DNA of 33,937 nt from Candidatus Faecalibacterium intestinigallinarum (lineage in GTDB: Bacteria > Bacillota > Clostridia > Oscillospirales > Ruminococcaceae): the NCBI GenBank assembly GCA_019113345.1, contig DXHQ01000080.1, positions 1 to 33,937 on the forward strand, given 5' to 3'. Shown here in pieces: positions 1 through 7,278 of this stretch (positions within the stretch are counted from its first letter, which is position 1; each line of letters opens with the position of its first letter). The position numbers and the translations under genes were made by a program. Under the pieces are notes generated by a model. That model saw only the letters and a program-made list of their open reading frames with translations, ran no database searches and was not told where the DNA came from.

Positions 1-138
1 CAGGACGCCGAGAGTTTCGTCTGCATGGAGCCCTGGAACGGCTGGGCCAACAGCGTCAACGAGGAGGGCAAGCACGAAGTGCTCGAACCCGACGAGGCCA
101 TGACCAGCACCTGGAGCATCACGATCGACAAGGTCTGA
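1..138 (+). CDS. Aldose 1-epimerase-like protein, C-terminal fragment
   Basis: The reading frame is open from the window edge and ends with TGA at 136-138, giving the last 45 residues of a protein. The fragment contains EPWNGWANS followed about 20 residues later by a Trp-Ser-Ile-Thr-Ile strand. This resembles the end of aldose-1-epimerase (galactose mutarotase) family proteins, where a Glu-Pro-Trp segment precedes a final beta strand of the beta-sandwich. Such enzymes interconvert the alpha and beta anomers of hexoses in the cytoplasm. Only the tail is visible, so the family call is moderate and no substrate can be given. The gene is followed at once by a hairpin that can terminate it. Confidence 0.55.
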   Translation, partial: QDAESFVCMEPWNGWANSVNEEGKHEVLEPDEAMTSTWSITIDKV

Positions 139-164
139 GAGGACCTTGCAATTCTGACAGCATA

Positions 165-202
165 AAATCGCCCGCCGCGTGTTTCCACGCAGCGGGCGAT
201 TT
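165..202. terminator. Bidirectional terminator between the epimerase fragment and the toxin gene
   Basis: The 11-bp arms AAATCGCCCGC (165-175) and GCGGGCGATTT (192-202) are perfectly complementary. The A and T ends supply a short U-run on either strand. It lies between two convergent genes ending at 138 and 210. Confidence 0.8.
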
Positions 203-209
203 CTGTTTG

Positions 210-797
210 TTACGTTTCAGGGGGATGATAAGTACCAGCCAAAAGCGACCGTATGCTTTCTTCGGACCAGAAAGCATTGGGGAAGATGGCGGTTTGGTCA
301 TTGCGAATGGAAACAATCAGATCAGGCCCGCCTTCATTTCGTTCGGCGCTGTTGTCAAAAATAAGCACGCGCTGGCATAAAGGAATGACCTGCGGCAGAA
401 GGGCAAGCGATTTCCAATAGCGAGGAATAATTTTTTCTTCCGCTACAAAGTTTCCGCCCGCAGCAATGCGGGATGCGACGCGGGCTGCATTGATGTGTGG
501 GTCGTTGGTGAGGACGTAAATCAGTGTGATTTCGTATCCAACTCGGAAGGCGCTTTGAATGACGTCAAAGCTGAAAGGGGAGGACAGAACGGTTTCCATG
601 GTAAAGCTCATCCGCTGCTGAATGCAGTAGTTTCGTGCGGCGGCTGCGCTCTGCGCAGCAGTCAAAGCGTCGCAACGCAATTCTTCCTGGATTTTGTCGG
701 CGTTGATATAAACGCCGGTGACAGGAATCGTTTGCGTGATACTGGATTTACCGGAGCCGTTGGGACCGGCAAATACCAGAAGCTGAGGAGCTGCCAT
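210..797 (-). CDS. Zeta-type toxin (P-loop kinase), 195 aa
   Basis: The protein has a Walker A loop GPNGSGKSS at residues 11-19, then NADKI near residue 32 and METVLSS near residue 67. Further on are an Arg-rich helix with GGNFV and a later RYWKSL segment. This order is that of zeta toxin / AAA-type small kinases, whose studied members phosphorylate UDP-N-acetylglucosamine and block cell-wall synthesis. That activity is family knowledge, not shown here. The start ATG (795-797) follows a GGA-type ribosome site about 8 nt upstream. It lies 19 bp downstream of a RelB/DinJ-type antitoxin gene and shares its promoter. Base composition is visibly richer in A+T than the flanking uronate genes, which suggests recent acquisition. 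The usual epsilon antitoxin is absent. Confidence 0.85.
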   Translation of the reverse strand: MAAPQLLVFAGPNGSGKSSITQTIPVTGVYINADKIQEELRCDALTAAQSAAAARNYCIQQRMSFTMETVLSSPFSFDVIQSAFRVGYEITLIYVLTNDPHINAARVASRIAAGGNFVAEEKIIPRYWKSLALLPQVIPLCQRVLIFDNSAERNEGGPDLIVSIRNDQTAIFPNAFWSEESIRSLLAGTYHPPET

Positions 798-816
798 ATC
801 ATCTGTCCTTTCCTTG

Positions 817-1110
817 TTATTTTGTCATTTTGGGAACACCTGTTTGCGGGTCGATATAGAGAGAGGGAGGCAGAACAGGTACACTGTTTCCCTCCCGGAC
901 GCCCAATTTGGCAAGCTCGGTGAGGTCGCTGTCTGTCATGGAGTGGACGTTATAGTGGACGGCCTTCACCTCAAAAGGGAAGCCCTGTTCGGCGACAAAG
1001 CGCTTGAGGAAAATACCAATGGCAGAACTCAGCGAAATGCCGATGCTTTCGGCAACGGAATCGGCGCGTACTTTCAGGTCGTCATCAATTCTGGCAGATA
1101 CGGTGGCCAT
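817..1110 (-). CDS. RelB/DinJ-family antitoxin, 97 aa
   Basis: The N-terminal half reads MATVSARIDDDLK, then a helix, then GISLSSAIGIFLKRFV and GFPFEV. This is the ribbon-helix-helix pattern of RelB/DinJ antitoxins, which bind DNA as dimers and neutralise a toxin with their C-terminal part. The start is the ATG at 1108-1110, because a near-perfect ribosome site (AAGGAGGT on the minus strand, 1118-1125) sits 7 nt upstream. The in-frame GTG at 1117-1119 lies inside that site. The toxin gene follows after 19 bp. A consensus promoter lies upstream, with an inverted repeat over the predicted transcription start, fitting autoregulation. The pairing of this antitoxin type with a zeta-type kinase instead of RelE/YafQ is unusual. 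Confidence 0.88.
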   Translation of the reverse strand: MATVSARIDDDLKVRADSVAESIGISLSSAIGIFLKRFVAEQGFPFEVKAVHYNVHSMTDSDLTELAKLGVREGNSVPVLPPSLYIDPQTGVPKMTK

Positions 1111-1178
1111 GGTGTGCACCTCCTTACGGGCAGCCGGGATGTGGCCGGCGCAGATGATATGGATAGAAAAACTTATAC

Positions 1179-1196
1179 ATTACGGCTTTCTGTAAT
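1179..1196. promoter_or_regulatory. Candidate antitoxin operator
   Basis: The inverted repeat ATTAC-N8-GTAAT lies directly downstream of the -10 box and covers the expected transcription start. Ribbon-helix-helix antitoxins usually bind such sites to repress their own operon. The arms are only 5 bp, so chance is possible. Confidence 0.35.
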
Positions 1197-1197
1197 T

Positions 1198-1226
1198 ATT
1201 ATATATACTTTTGTGTGTGTTGTCAA
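1198..1226 (-). promoter_or_regulatory. Consensus promoter of the toxin-antitoxin operon
   Basis: On the minus strand TTGACA (1221-1226) and TATAAT (1198-1203) are both perfect and separated by exactly 17 bp. It is the best sigma-A type match in the window and reads towards the antitoxin gene. Confidence 0.9.
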
Positions 1227-1255
1227 TACAAACAGACACGAAATGCAAGAATAAT

Positions 1256-1319
1256 CCCCTGCACGGAAAGTGCAGGGGAAGATTGAAAAGTTTTTGCGCC
1301 GCTTTTTTCAAAAAGCGGC
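1256..1319 (-). terminator. Tandem terminator hairpins after the first SDR gene
   Basis: On the minus strand a hairpin with 10-bp arms (1298-1307 with 1310-1319, GC-rich base and A/T apex) comes first. A second hairpin with 9-bp arms, CCCCTGCAC and GTGCAGGGG (1256-1264 with 1270-1278), is followed by a T-rich stretch. Together they can end transcription of the SDR gene. Confidence 0.65.
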
Positions 1320-1329
1320 AGAAAGCCGT

Positions 1330-2130
1330 TTAGGCCGGCTGGTGGCCCAGGTAGGCCAGGATGCCGCCGTCGGCGTAGAGGATCTGCCCGTTGACGAAGT
1401 CGGAGGCGTGGGAGGCCAGGAAGACGCAGGGGCCCACCATGTCCTCGGCTTCGCCCCAGCGGCCGGCCGGGGTCTTGGAGATGATAAAGGCGTCGAAGGG
1501 GCTGCGGCTGCCGTCAGGCTGGCGCTCGCGCAGGGGCGCGGTCTGCGGGGTGGCGATGTAGCCGGGGCCCATGCCGTTGCACTGGATGTTGTACTGGCCG
1601 AACTCGGAGGCGATGTTCTTGGTCAGCATCTTGAGGCCGCCCTTGGCCGCCGCGTAGCCCGAGACGGTTTCGCGGCCCAGCTCGCTCATCATGGAGCAGA
1701 TGTTGATGATCTTGCCCGCCCGCTTTTCGATCATGGCGGGCAGCACCGCCTTGGAGCAGTTGAAGGCGCCCACCACGTGGACCTTGATGACACGCTCGAA
1801 GTCCTCGCTGCTGGTCTCCAGCATCGGCTTGCGCTGGATGATGCCGGCGTTGTTGACCAGGATGTCCACCGGGCCCACCTCGGCGGCGATCTTGTCCACC
1901 ATCGCGCTGACGGCGTCCCAGTCGGTGACGTCGGCCACATAGCCGTGGGCCTCGATGCCGGCGGCCTGGTAGGCCGCCATGCCCTTTTCATAGCTGGACT
2001 GCGACGAGCAGTTGAAGCAGATGGTGGCGCCGCAGCGGGCCATCCCCTCGGCGATGGAGAAACCGATGCCGTGCGCGCCGCCGGTGATGAGCGCGACCTT
2101 GCCGCTCAGGTCAAATGCAGAGAGTTCCAT
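1330..2130 (-). CDS. SDR-family dehydrogenase, gluconate 5-dehydrogenase/KduD-like (copy 1)
   Basis: A 266-residue short-chain dehydrogenase. The cofactor loop is TGGAHGIG (16-23), NNAG is at 93-96, and the catalytic set is Ser146, Tyr159, Lys163. The C-terminal half strongly resembles family members annotated as gluconate 5-dehydrogenase. Beside kduI and kdgK, the more likely task is KduD-like: NAD(P)H-dependent reduction of 2,5-diketo-3-deoxygluconate to KDG. The start is the ATG at 2128-2130, behind a GGAAGGAG site; an upstream in-frame start has no such support. A second, very similar gene sits at 12452. This copy has Cys41 where the other has Asp at the end of the second beta strand, a position that often sets NAD versus NADP preference. 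A terminator-like hairpin separates it from kduI. Confidence 0.85.
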   Translation of the reverse strand: MELSAFDLSGKVALITGGAHGIGFSIAEGMARCGATICFNCSSQSSYEKGMAAYQAAGIEAHGYVADVTDWDAVSAMVDKIAAEVGPVDILVNNAGIIQRKPMLETSSEDFERVIKVHVVGAFNCSKAVLPAMIEKRAGKIINICSMMSELGRETVSGYAAAKGGLKMLTKNIASEFGQYNIQCNGMGPGYIATPQTAPLRERQPDGSRSPFDAFIISKTPAGRWGEAEDMVGPCVFLASHASDFVNGQILYADGGILAYLGHQPA

Positions 2131-2190
2131 GGGGTTGCTCCTTCCTTTCCTGTTGTATCCTTCGATGTATCCTAGATAAAACCTTAACAA

Positions 2191-2228
2191 AAGGCCCCGC
2201 ACCCGGCGTGCACCGGATGCGGGGCTTT
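2191..2228 (-). terminator. Terminator-like hairpin after kduI
   Basis: The arms at 2191-2206 and 2213-2228 are complementary over 16 positions apart from two wobble-type pairs, with a 6-nt loop. The CCTT end gives a short U-run on the minus strand. It lies between kduI and the SDR gene, so it may only partly stop read-through. Confidence 0.6.
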
Positions 2229-2266
2229 GTGACCCCGGTCATCCCGGAGTGTGATTTGATTTTGCT

Positions 2267-3115
2267 TTACCGCAGGTCGGTGGTGGCGATGTTGTCCATG
2301 TCGTCAAACTCCATGTTCTCGCCGCCCATGGCCCAGATAAAGGTGTAGTTCGAGGTGCCCACGCCGCTGTGGATGCTCCAGGAGGGGCTGATGACGGCAT
2401 CCTCGTTGTGCATCACGATGTGACGGGTCTGGGTGGGCTCGCCGCACATATGGAAGACCACCTGCCCCTCGGGCAGCTCGAAATAGGTGTAGATCTCCAT
2501 CCGGCGCTCGTGGGTGTGGCTGGGCATGGTGTTCCAGTTGGAGCCGGGCTCCAGCTCGGTCATGCCCATGCTCAGCTGGCAGGTCTTGAGCACGTCGGGG
2601 TGGATGAACTGATTGATGGTGCGCTTGTTGCAGGTCTCGACGCTGCCCAGCGGCCGGTGATTGGCGTCCGCCATCTTGATCAGGCGGGTCTCGTAGGCAC
2701 AGTGAGCCGGAGCCGACACCATGTAGAACTTGGCGGGGTGGGCGGGGTCAGCCGATGCAAAGGTGACCTCCTTGGTGCCCTGGGTGATGTACAGGCAGTC
2801 CTTGTAGCCCAGCTCATACTTGACGCCGTCGGCGACCACGATGCCGGTGGAATCCTTGCCGATGTTGAACATGCCGATCTCGCGGCGCTCGAGGAAATAG
2901 TGGGTGCCGAAGTTGGCCCAGATGTCGATGCCCTTGTCGATGGGCACCACCTCGTTCACCGGCATACAGCCCAGGGTGACCATCCGGTCGACGTGGCTGT
3001 AGACGGCCACCACTTCGTCGGCCTTGTACAGGCCGGTGATGAGCATCTCATCCCGCATCTCCTCGGTGGTATAGCGCTTGAAGTCCTTCTGGTTGCAGGA
3101 ATAACGGATATCCAT
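2267..3115 (-). CDS. kduI: 5-dehydro-4-deoxy-D-glucuronate isomerase
   Basis: A 282-residue cupin-fold protein that matches KduI along its length. KduI converts 5-keto-4-deoxyuronate, formed from unsaturated galacturonate, into 2,5-diketo-3-deoxygluconate in the cytoplasm. The metal ligands are visible: His200 and His202 in SHTHERRMEIY, Glu207, and His249 in SIHSGVG, spaced as in characterised KduI. The start ATG (3113-3115) follows a GGGAGG site. It lies 29 bp downstream of kdgK with no hairpin between, so the two are probably cotranscribed. Its substrate would come from the GH105-type hydrolase and from unsaturated oligouronides. The next enzyme needed is KduD; the downstream SDR gene is the natural candidate. 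Confidence 0.96.
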   Translation of the reverse strand: MDIRYSCNQKDFKRYTTEEMRDEMLITGLYKADEVVAVYSHVDRMVTLGCMPVNEVVPIDKGIDIWANFGTHYFLERREIGMFNIGKDSTGIVVADGVKYELGYKDCLYITQGTKEVTFASADPAHPAKFYMVSAPAHCAYETRLIKMADANHRPLGSVETCNKRTINQFIHPDVLKTCQLSMGMTELEPGSNWNTMPSHTHERRMEIYTYFELPEGQVVFHMCGEPTQTRHIVMHNEDAVISPSWSIHSGVGTSNYTFIWAMGGENMEFDDMDNIATTDLR

Positions 3116-3144
3116 TCGATAACGCCTCCCCGTGCAGCCGGCGC

Positions 3145-4170
3145 TTAGCGCTGGATGCGGCCGGAGCCGTCGCCGCCGGCCAGCTTCTCGACCTCGGAGA
3201 CGCTGACCATGTTGTAGTCGCCCTCGATGGAGTGCTTCAGAGCGGAAGCGGCCACCGCGAACTCGACGGCATCCTGGGTGCTCTTGCCGTTCAGCAGGGC
3301 GTAGATCAGGCCGCCGCCGAAGCTGTCGCCGCCGCCGACGCGGTCGATGATGCGCAGCTCATACTTCTTGGAGAAGCAGTACTCGTTGGAAGCGGCGTCG
3401 TACAGCATGGCGCTCCAGCCGTTGTCGGAAGCGCTGTGGCTCTCGCGCAGGGTGATGGCCACCTTCTCGAAGTTGAACTTGTCGGCCAGCTGCTTGGCAA
3501 CGCTCTTGTAGCCCTCGTGGTTCAGGGTGCCGCCGTAGATATCGGTGGCCTCGGCCTCGATGCCGAAGACGTCCTTGGCGTCCTCCTCGTTGGAGATGCA
3601 GACGTCGACGTACTGGCACAGATCGGTCATGGCGGCGCGGGCCTGCTCACGGGTCCACAGCTTGCCGCGGTAGTTCAGGTCGCAGCTGATCTTGACGCCG
3701 TGGGCCTTGGCAGCCTTGCAGGCCTGACGGCAGATCTCGACGACGTTCTCGCCCAGAGCCGGGGTGATGCCGGTGAAGTGGAACCAGTCGACGCCCTCGA
3801 AGATCTTCTCCCAGTCGAAGTCGGAGGGCTGAGCCAGCTGGATGGCGCTGTTGGCGCGGTCATAGATGCAGACCGAGCCGCGCTGGGAAGCGCCCTTTTC
3901 GTTGTAGTAGATGCCCACACGGTCGCCGCCGCGGACGATCATGCTGGTGTCGACGCCGTAGCGGCGCAGGCTGTTGACGGCGCACTGGCCGATGGCATGA
4001 GCGGGGAGCTTGGTGACGAAGGCGGCGTCCACGCCGTAGTTGGCCAGCGAGACAGCGACGTTCGCTTCACCGCCGCCGAAGGTGAACTCGAGGTTGCTTG
4101 CCTGGACAAAGCGCTCGTAGTTGTACGGCTGCAGACGGACCATCAGTTCGCCAAAGGTAACGACTTTCAT
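3145..4170 (-). CDS. kdgK: 2-dehydro-3-deoxygluconokinase (PfkB family)
   Basis: A 341-residue PfkB-type sugar kinase. The N-terminal signature FGGGEANVAVSLA is at 31-43, and the C-terminal signature DRVGGGDSFGGGLIYAL begins near residue 276 with Asp282 as the expected catalytic base. KdgK phosphorylates KDG with ATP to KDPG, the point where the galacturonate, glucuronate and unsaturated-uronate branches have merged. The start is the ATG at 4168-4170, preceded by GAAGGAG; an in-frame GTG 18 bp further up overlaps that site and is rejected. It sits between the aldolase gene and kduI, which supports KDG rather than fructose as substrate. The gene is separated from the aldolase by a terminator-like hairpin. 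Confidence 0.93.
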   Translation of the reverse strand: MKVVTFGELMVRLQPYNYERFVQASNLEFTFGGGEANVAVSLANYGVDAAFVTKLPAHAIGQCAVNSLRRYGVDTSMIVRGGDRVGIYYNEKGASQRGSVCIYDRANSAIQLAQPSDFDWEKIFEGVDWFHFTGITPALGENVVEICRQACKAAKAHGVKISCDLNYRGKLWTREQARAAMTDLCQYVDVCISNEEDAKDVFGIEAEATDIYGGTLNHEGYKSVAKQLADKFNFEKVAITLRESHSASDNGWSAMLYDAASNEYCFSKKYELRIIDRVGGGDSFGGGLIYALLNGKSTQDAVEFAVAASALKHSIEGDYNMVSVSEVEKLAGGDGSGRIQR

Positions 4171-4220
4171 TGTAGTGTTCTCCTTCACTGTTTGTTTTCT
4201 GTGTGGGTAGCGTGTTCAAA

Positions 4221-4251
4221 ATACCCCGCCGCAGCAAGCCCGCGGCGGGAT
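4221..4251 (-). terminator. Terminator-like hairpin between eda and kdgK
   Basis: On the minus strand ATCCCGCCGC pairs with GCGGCGGGGTAT around a 9-nt loop and is followed by TTTTG. No good promoter was found between it and kdgK, so it may attenuate rather than stop transcription into kdgK. Confidence 0.7.
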
Positions 4252-4275
4252 ACCGCTGCAAAAGAAAGGGGGGGA

Positions 4276-5244
4276 TCAGACCTTGACCAGGTGGATGGCA
4301 AAGCCGGCGATCTCGTCCGCCATGTAGCAGGCGATGGTCTTGCCGTTCTTGACGTTCTTGGAGTCGAGGTCGAACTTGACGCCGCGGCGGCTGAGGTGGT
4401 AGATGGCGCGGTCGACGTTGTTGCAGCCGATGGCGATGTGGCCATGGGTGCCGCGGCCGGGCTTCTTCATGATCTCGAACTCCTTGTTGCCGACAAAGAT
4501 GCTGGAGTTGCCGGGGGCGACCTTCATGTTCAGCAGGGCGGCCAGGGCGTTGGCAGTGGCGGAAGCCTCCTCCTCGTTGGCGCTGTTGATGCCGACGTGG
4601 ACCAGCTTGAGGCCCAGCATGGTGTCGACGGCCTCCTTGCACATGGCGGTGATCTTGGCCCAGTCGCCGGCCTTGATCACGTCGCTCTTGCACATCCAGG
4701 TGCCGCCCACGGCAAAGATCTGGTCATAGCCCAGGTAGTCGTTGACGTTCTTGGCGTTGACGCCGCCGGTGCACATCCACTTGGCGGTCTTGAGGGCGCC
4801 GCCGATGTTCTTCAGCATCCCGACGCCGCCGTTGGCCTCGGCGGGGAAGAACTTCAGGGCCTCGCAGCCCATGTTCATGGCCTGCTGCATCTCGCCGGCG
4901 GTGGCGGTGCCGGGCATGGCCAGGCAGCCCTTGTCGATGACGTACTGGGTGACGTTGGGGTCAAAGCCGGGGGCCACGATGAAGGAAGCGCCCGCATCGA
5001 TGGCGCGGTCGACCTGGTCCTTGGTCAGGACGGTGCCGGCGCCCAGCAGCATATCGGGCATCTCCTTGTGGATCAGCCGGATGCACTCTTCGGCGCAGGC
5101 GGTGCGGAAGGTGACCTCAGCGGCAGGCAGGCCGCCGTCGGACAGCGCCTTGCACAGGGGCAGGGCCTCCTCCACGCTGTTGAAAGCGATGACGGGGATA
5201 ATGCCGATCTCGTACACACGCTCCAGGACAGGATTCGTAAACAT
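4276..5244 (-). CDS. eda: KDPG/KHG aldolase fused to a C-terminal VOC (glyoxalase-like) domain
   Basis: Residues 1 to about 208 are a class I KDPG/KHG aldolase: Glu43 in AEVTFRT, GAGTVLT at 68-74, PGTATAGEM at 111-119, and the Schiff-base Lys131 in EALKFFPAE. It splits KDPG into pyruvate and glyceraldehyde-3-phosphate. A typical Eda ends near residue 210, but this protein has 322 residues. The extra part starts with LKLVHVGIN and contains FEIMKKPGRGTHGHIAIG, resembling a vicinal-oxygen-chelate / glyoxalase-type domain. The role of that domain is unknown; a metal-dependent or ligand-sensing function would be speculation. The start ATG (5242-5244) follows AAAAGGAG. The gene leads the eda-kdgK-kduI-SDR series and has its own promoter with putative operators. 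Confidence 0.92.
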   Translation of the reverse strand: MFTNPVLERVYEIGIIPVIAFNSVEEALPLCKALSDGGLPAAEVTFRTACAEECIRLIHKEMPDMLLGAGTVLTKDQVDRAIDAGASFIVAPGFDPNVTQYVIDKGCLAMPGTATAGEMQQAMNMGCEALKFFPAEANGGVGMLKNIGGALKTAKWMCTGGVNAKNVNDYLGYDQIFAVGGTWMCKSDVIKAGDWAKITAMCKEAVDTMLGLKLVHVGINSANEEEASATANALAALLNMKVAPGNSSIFVGNKEFEIMKKPGRGTHGHIAIGCNNVDRAIYHLSRRGVKFDLDSKNVKNGKTIACYMADEIAGFAIHLVKV

Positions 5245-5330
5245 AACGCATTTCTCCTTTTCTTACTGGCTTGCGCAGTATGACCACAGCCATGGGCATG
5301 GCTTGTCCAGGCACACTGTTGTATGCTACT

Positions 5331-5359
5331 AGTATAAACCAAGCCGGGCCATTTGGTAA
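5331..5359 (-). promoter_or_regulatory. Probable eda promoter with overlapping candidate operator
   Basis: On the minus strand a -35 of TTACCA (5354-5359) and a -10 of TATACT (5331-5336) are 17 bp apart. The plus-strand core GTAATAC (5356-5362) overlaps the -35 and equals the core of the palindrome in front of the GntR gene at 8160. Confidence 0.6.
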
Positions 5360-5371
5360 TACTCACAAAGC

Positions 5372-5400
5372 ACAAGATTTGCAGGGATATCTTGTATACA
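5372..5400. promoter_or_regulatory. Inverted repeat upstream of the eda promoter
   Basis: ACAAGAT (5372-5378) and ATCTTGT (5389-5395) form perfect 7-bp arms with a 10-bp spacer, ending 12 bp upstream of the -35. It overlaps the palindrome TGTATACA (5393-5400). The half-site ATACAAGAT recurs 12 bp upstream of the -35 of the second SDR gene (12319-12327), suggesting a common regulator. Confidence 0.45.
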
Positions 5401-5428
5401 TTGCATAAAATCGCTTCGGGAGGGGCTG

Positions 5429-6340
5429 TTACAGGCCGGTCAGGCCCAGCCGTTCAAACAACTCGGCCACGCCGTCGTGGTTGCAGTCCCGCTCGGAGAC
5501 GATATCAGCCAAAGATTGGATGGAGGGCATCCCGTTGGCCATGACGGCGGCGACGCCGGCGGCCTCCAGCATTTTGCGGTCGTTCTCGCTGTCGCCGACG
5601 GCCAGCACCGCCTGCTGCGGGATGCCCAGATGTTCGGCCAGGGCCAGCAGGGCCGACCCCTTGTTGACGCCGGCGGCGGTGGCCTCGACGTTGTCGGGGG
5701 AGCCCTGGGTGGCCTCCACCCCGGGGATGGCGGCCAGCAGGGGCAGAACCTCTTCCGCCTGCTCCCGGGAGCCGAAGAACATACAGAACTTTTCGATCCC
5801 GCCGGCGTGGGCCTCAAAGTAGGGGTGCAGGTCGGGCAGGATGGTAAAGCGGCCGTCGTCGGCCTGCTTGGCCTCGGTGGACAGCAGCCGCTGCATCCGC
5901 GCCCTGGTCCAGGCCAGGCCGGCGGGGGTCTTGAAGGTCCGCCCGTCGGCGAAGTAGTTCAGCTCGCCCTCGTACCGGTCCAGCAGGGCGTAGACGGCCC
6001 GGGCCGTTTCGGCCGGCAGGGTGTGCCGGTAAAGGCAGACCGGCTCGGCCACCGGCTCGGGCCCCGGCTCGCCGTAGCGGCTGCGGACGGCGGCCATCGG
6101 GTCGGGTCCGAGGTCCCAGACCGCCGCGCCGTTGGAGGTGAGGGCGTACCGCACCCCCGGGATGGCGGCCGCCACCCGCGGCAGGGAAGAAAGCCCCCGC
6201 CCGGTGGCGGGCAGAACCACCACCCCCCGGCGGATGGCCGCGGTGAGCGCTTCCATGGTGTGCGGGGTGATCCTGCTGGCGCGGTCCAGCAGGGTGCCGT
6301 CCAGATCGAGGGCGGCCAGTCGGATGTCGGGTGCTGTCAT
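5429..6340 (-). CDS. Cof-type HAD-superfamily phosphatase (first of a pair)
   Basis: A 303-residue HAD hydrolase of the Cof/IIB type. Motif I is LDLDGTLLD (residues 11-19, nucleophile Asp12), a Thr/Gly-rich motif II region reads PATGRG, and motif III/IV is GDSENDRKML near residue 254. The central cap domain is of the Cof kind. Such enzymes dephosphorylate small sugar phosphates or cofactors; the substrate cannot be told from sequence. Its ATG overlaps the TGA of the upstream HAD gene in an ATGA junction, with an AAGGAGG site, so the two are translationally coupled. It ends 184 bp before eda, which has its own promoter. Confidence 0.88.
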   Translation of the reverse strand: MTAPDIRLAALDLDGTLLDRASRITPHTMEALTAAIRRGVVVLPATGRGLSSLPRVAAAIPGVRYALTSNGAAVWDLGPDPMAAVRSRYGEPGPEPVAEPVCLYRHTLPAETARAVYALLDRYEGELNYFADGRTFKTPAGLAWTRARMQRLLSTEAKQADDGRFTILPDLHPYFEAHAGGIEKFCMFFGSREQAEEVLPLLAAIPGVEATQGSPDNVEATAAGVNKGSALLALAEHLGIPQQAVLAVGDSENDRKMLEAAGVAAVMANGMPSIQSLADIVSERDCNHDGVAELFERLGLTGL

Positions 6341-7176
6341 AGAGCCTCCTTGCCAAGCACGAACTTTTCCACCGCCAGGGCCACCCCGTCCTCGTTGTTG
6401 GAGGCGGTGACAAATTTGGCGGCAGCCTTCACCTCGGGGAAGGCGTTGGCCATCGCCACGCCCAGGCCGGCGGCTTGGATCATGGCGGTGTCGTTGCCGC
6501 CGTCCCCGCAGGCCATCAGGGCGCCGGTGGGCAGGCCCAGCTGCTCGGCCAGGGCCAGCAGCCCGGCGCCCTTGTCCACCCCGGCGGCGTTGATCTCCAT
6601 ATTCAGGGGCAGGCTGGACACCACGTCCACCCCCAGCGCCGCCACCTCGGCCCAGGCCTTCTGCCGCTCGGCCTCCTCCAGAAAGAAGATGGTCAGCTTT
6701 TCGATACCGCGCTCCTGCGCGGCGATGAACTCCCGCAGGTCGGGCAGGACGGTGCGGGTGCGCAGGACGTAATCCCGCAGGTTTTCGGGCACAAAGCGGT
6801 AAGCCGCGGCCCGGTTGGCCTCGGTGGTGTAGCCTTTGCCGTCCTGGAACAGGTCGGTCACGCAGTCGTACCGGGCCAGGATGTCAAAGGCGGCCAGGGC
6901 CTTTTCCCGGGGCAGATACAGCTCCCGGACGGCGCGGCCGGCGGCAAGGTCCATCATCCGGGCGCCGTTGGAGGTGATGGCATAGCGGACCCCCGGCAGG
7001 GCGAGCAGTTCAGCCGGCAGGCCGGCGGCCGTCCGCCCGGTAGCGGGCACGATCTCCACCCCGCGCGCCGCGGCCGCGGTCAGGGCGGCGGCGGTGCGGG
7101 GGGTGAGCTGCTTGCGGTCGTTGAGGACGGTGCCGTCCAGATCGACCGCAATGAGACGAATGGGTGAAGTATACAT
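6337..7176 (-). CDS. Cof-type HAD-superfamily phosphatase (second of a pair)
   Basis: A 279-residue paralogue of the adjoining HAD gene. VDLDGTVLNDR near residue 10 carries the nucleophile Asp, PATGRT follows, and CGDGGNDTAMI is the metal-binding motif. The start chosen is ATG 7174-7176, giving MYTSPIRLIAVDLDG; a longer in-frame version would begin inside the divergent promoter region with a non-family N-terminus. The ribosome site is weak (GAGG, 8 nt away), whereas the downstream gene has a strong one. The 5' leader contains a GC hairpin with arms CCCGCCCG and CGGGCGGG (7220-7239). Substrate unknown; the tandem pair may act on different phosphates. Confidence 0.88.
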   Translation of the reverse strand: MYTSPIRLIAVDLDGTVLNDRKQLTPRTAAALTAAAARGVEIVPATGRTAAGLPAELLALPGVRYAITSNGARMMDLAAGRAVRELYLPREKALAAFDILARYDCVTDLFQDGKGYTTEANRAAAYRFVPENLRDYVLRTRTVLPDLREFIAAQERGIEKLTIFFLEEAERQKAWAEVAALGVDVVSSLPLNMEINAAGVDKGAGLLALAEQLGLPTGALMACGDGGNDTAMIQAAGLGVAMANAFPEVKAAAKFVTASNNEDGVALAVEKFVLGKEAL

Positions 7177-7249
7177 CACAAAACCTCGAACTGTCAAGTT
7201 TGACACAGGCGAAACGAACCCGCCCGGCGCGCGGGCGGGGCTCCCCTCT

Positions 7250-7278
7250 ATTTTACTGGAGTTTTCCCGTTTGCGCAA
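7250..7278 (-). promoter_or_regulatory. Promoter of the HAD phosphatase pair
   Basis: On the minus strand TTGCGC (7273-7278) and TAAAAT (7250-7255) are 17 bp apart. The -35 is half of the palindrome TTGCGCAA that also serves the divergent promoter. Confidence 0.65.

Noticed and set aside
3232-5283. A 683-codon open frame on the plus strand across kdgK and eda
   Set aside because: It is antisense to two well-identified genes, has Ala/Val/Gly-rich composition without motifs, and arises from GC-rich codon bias.
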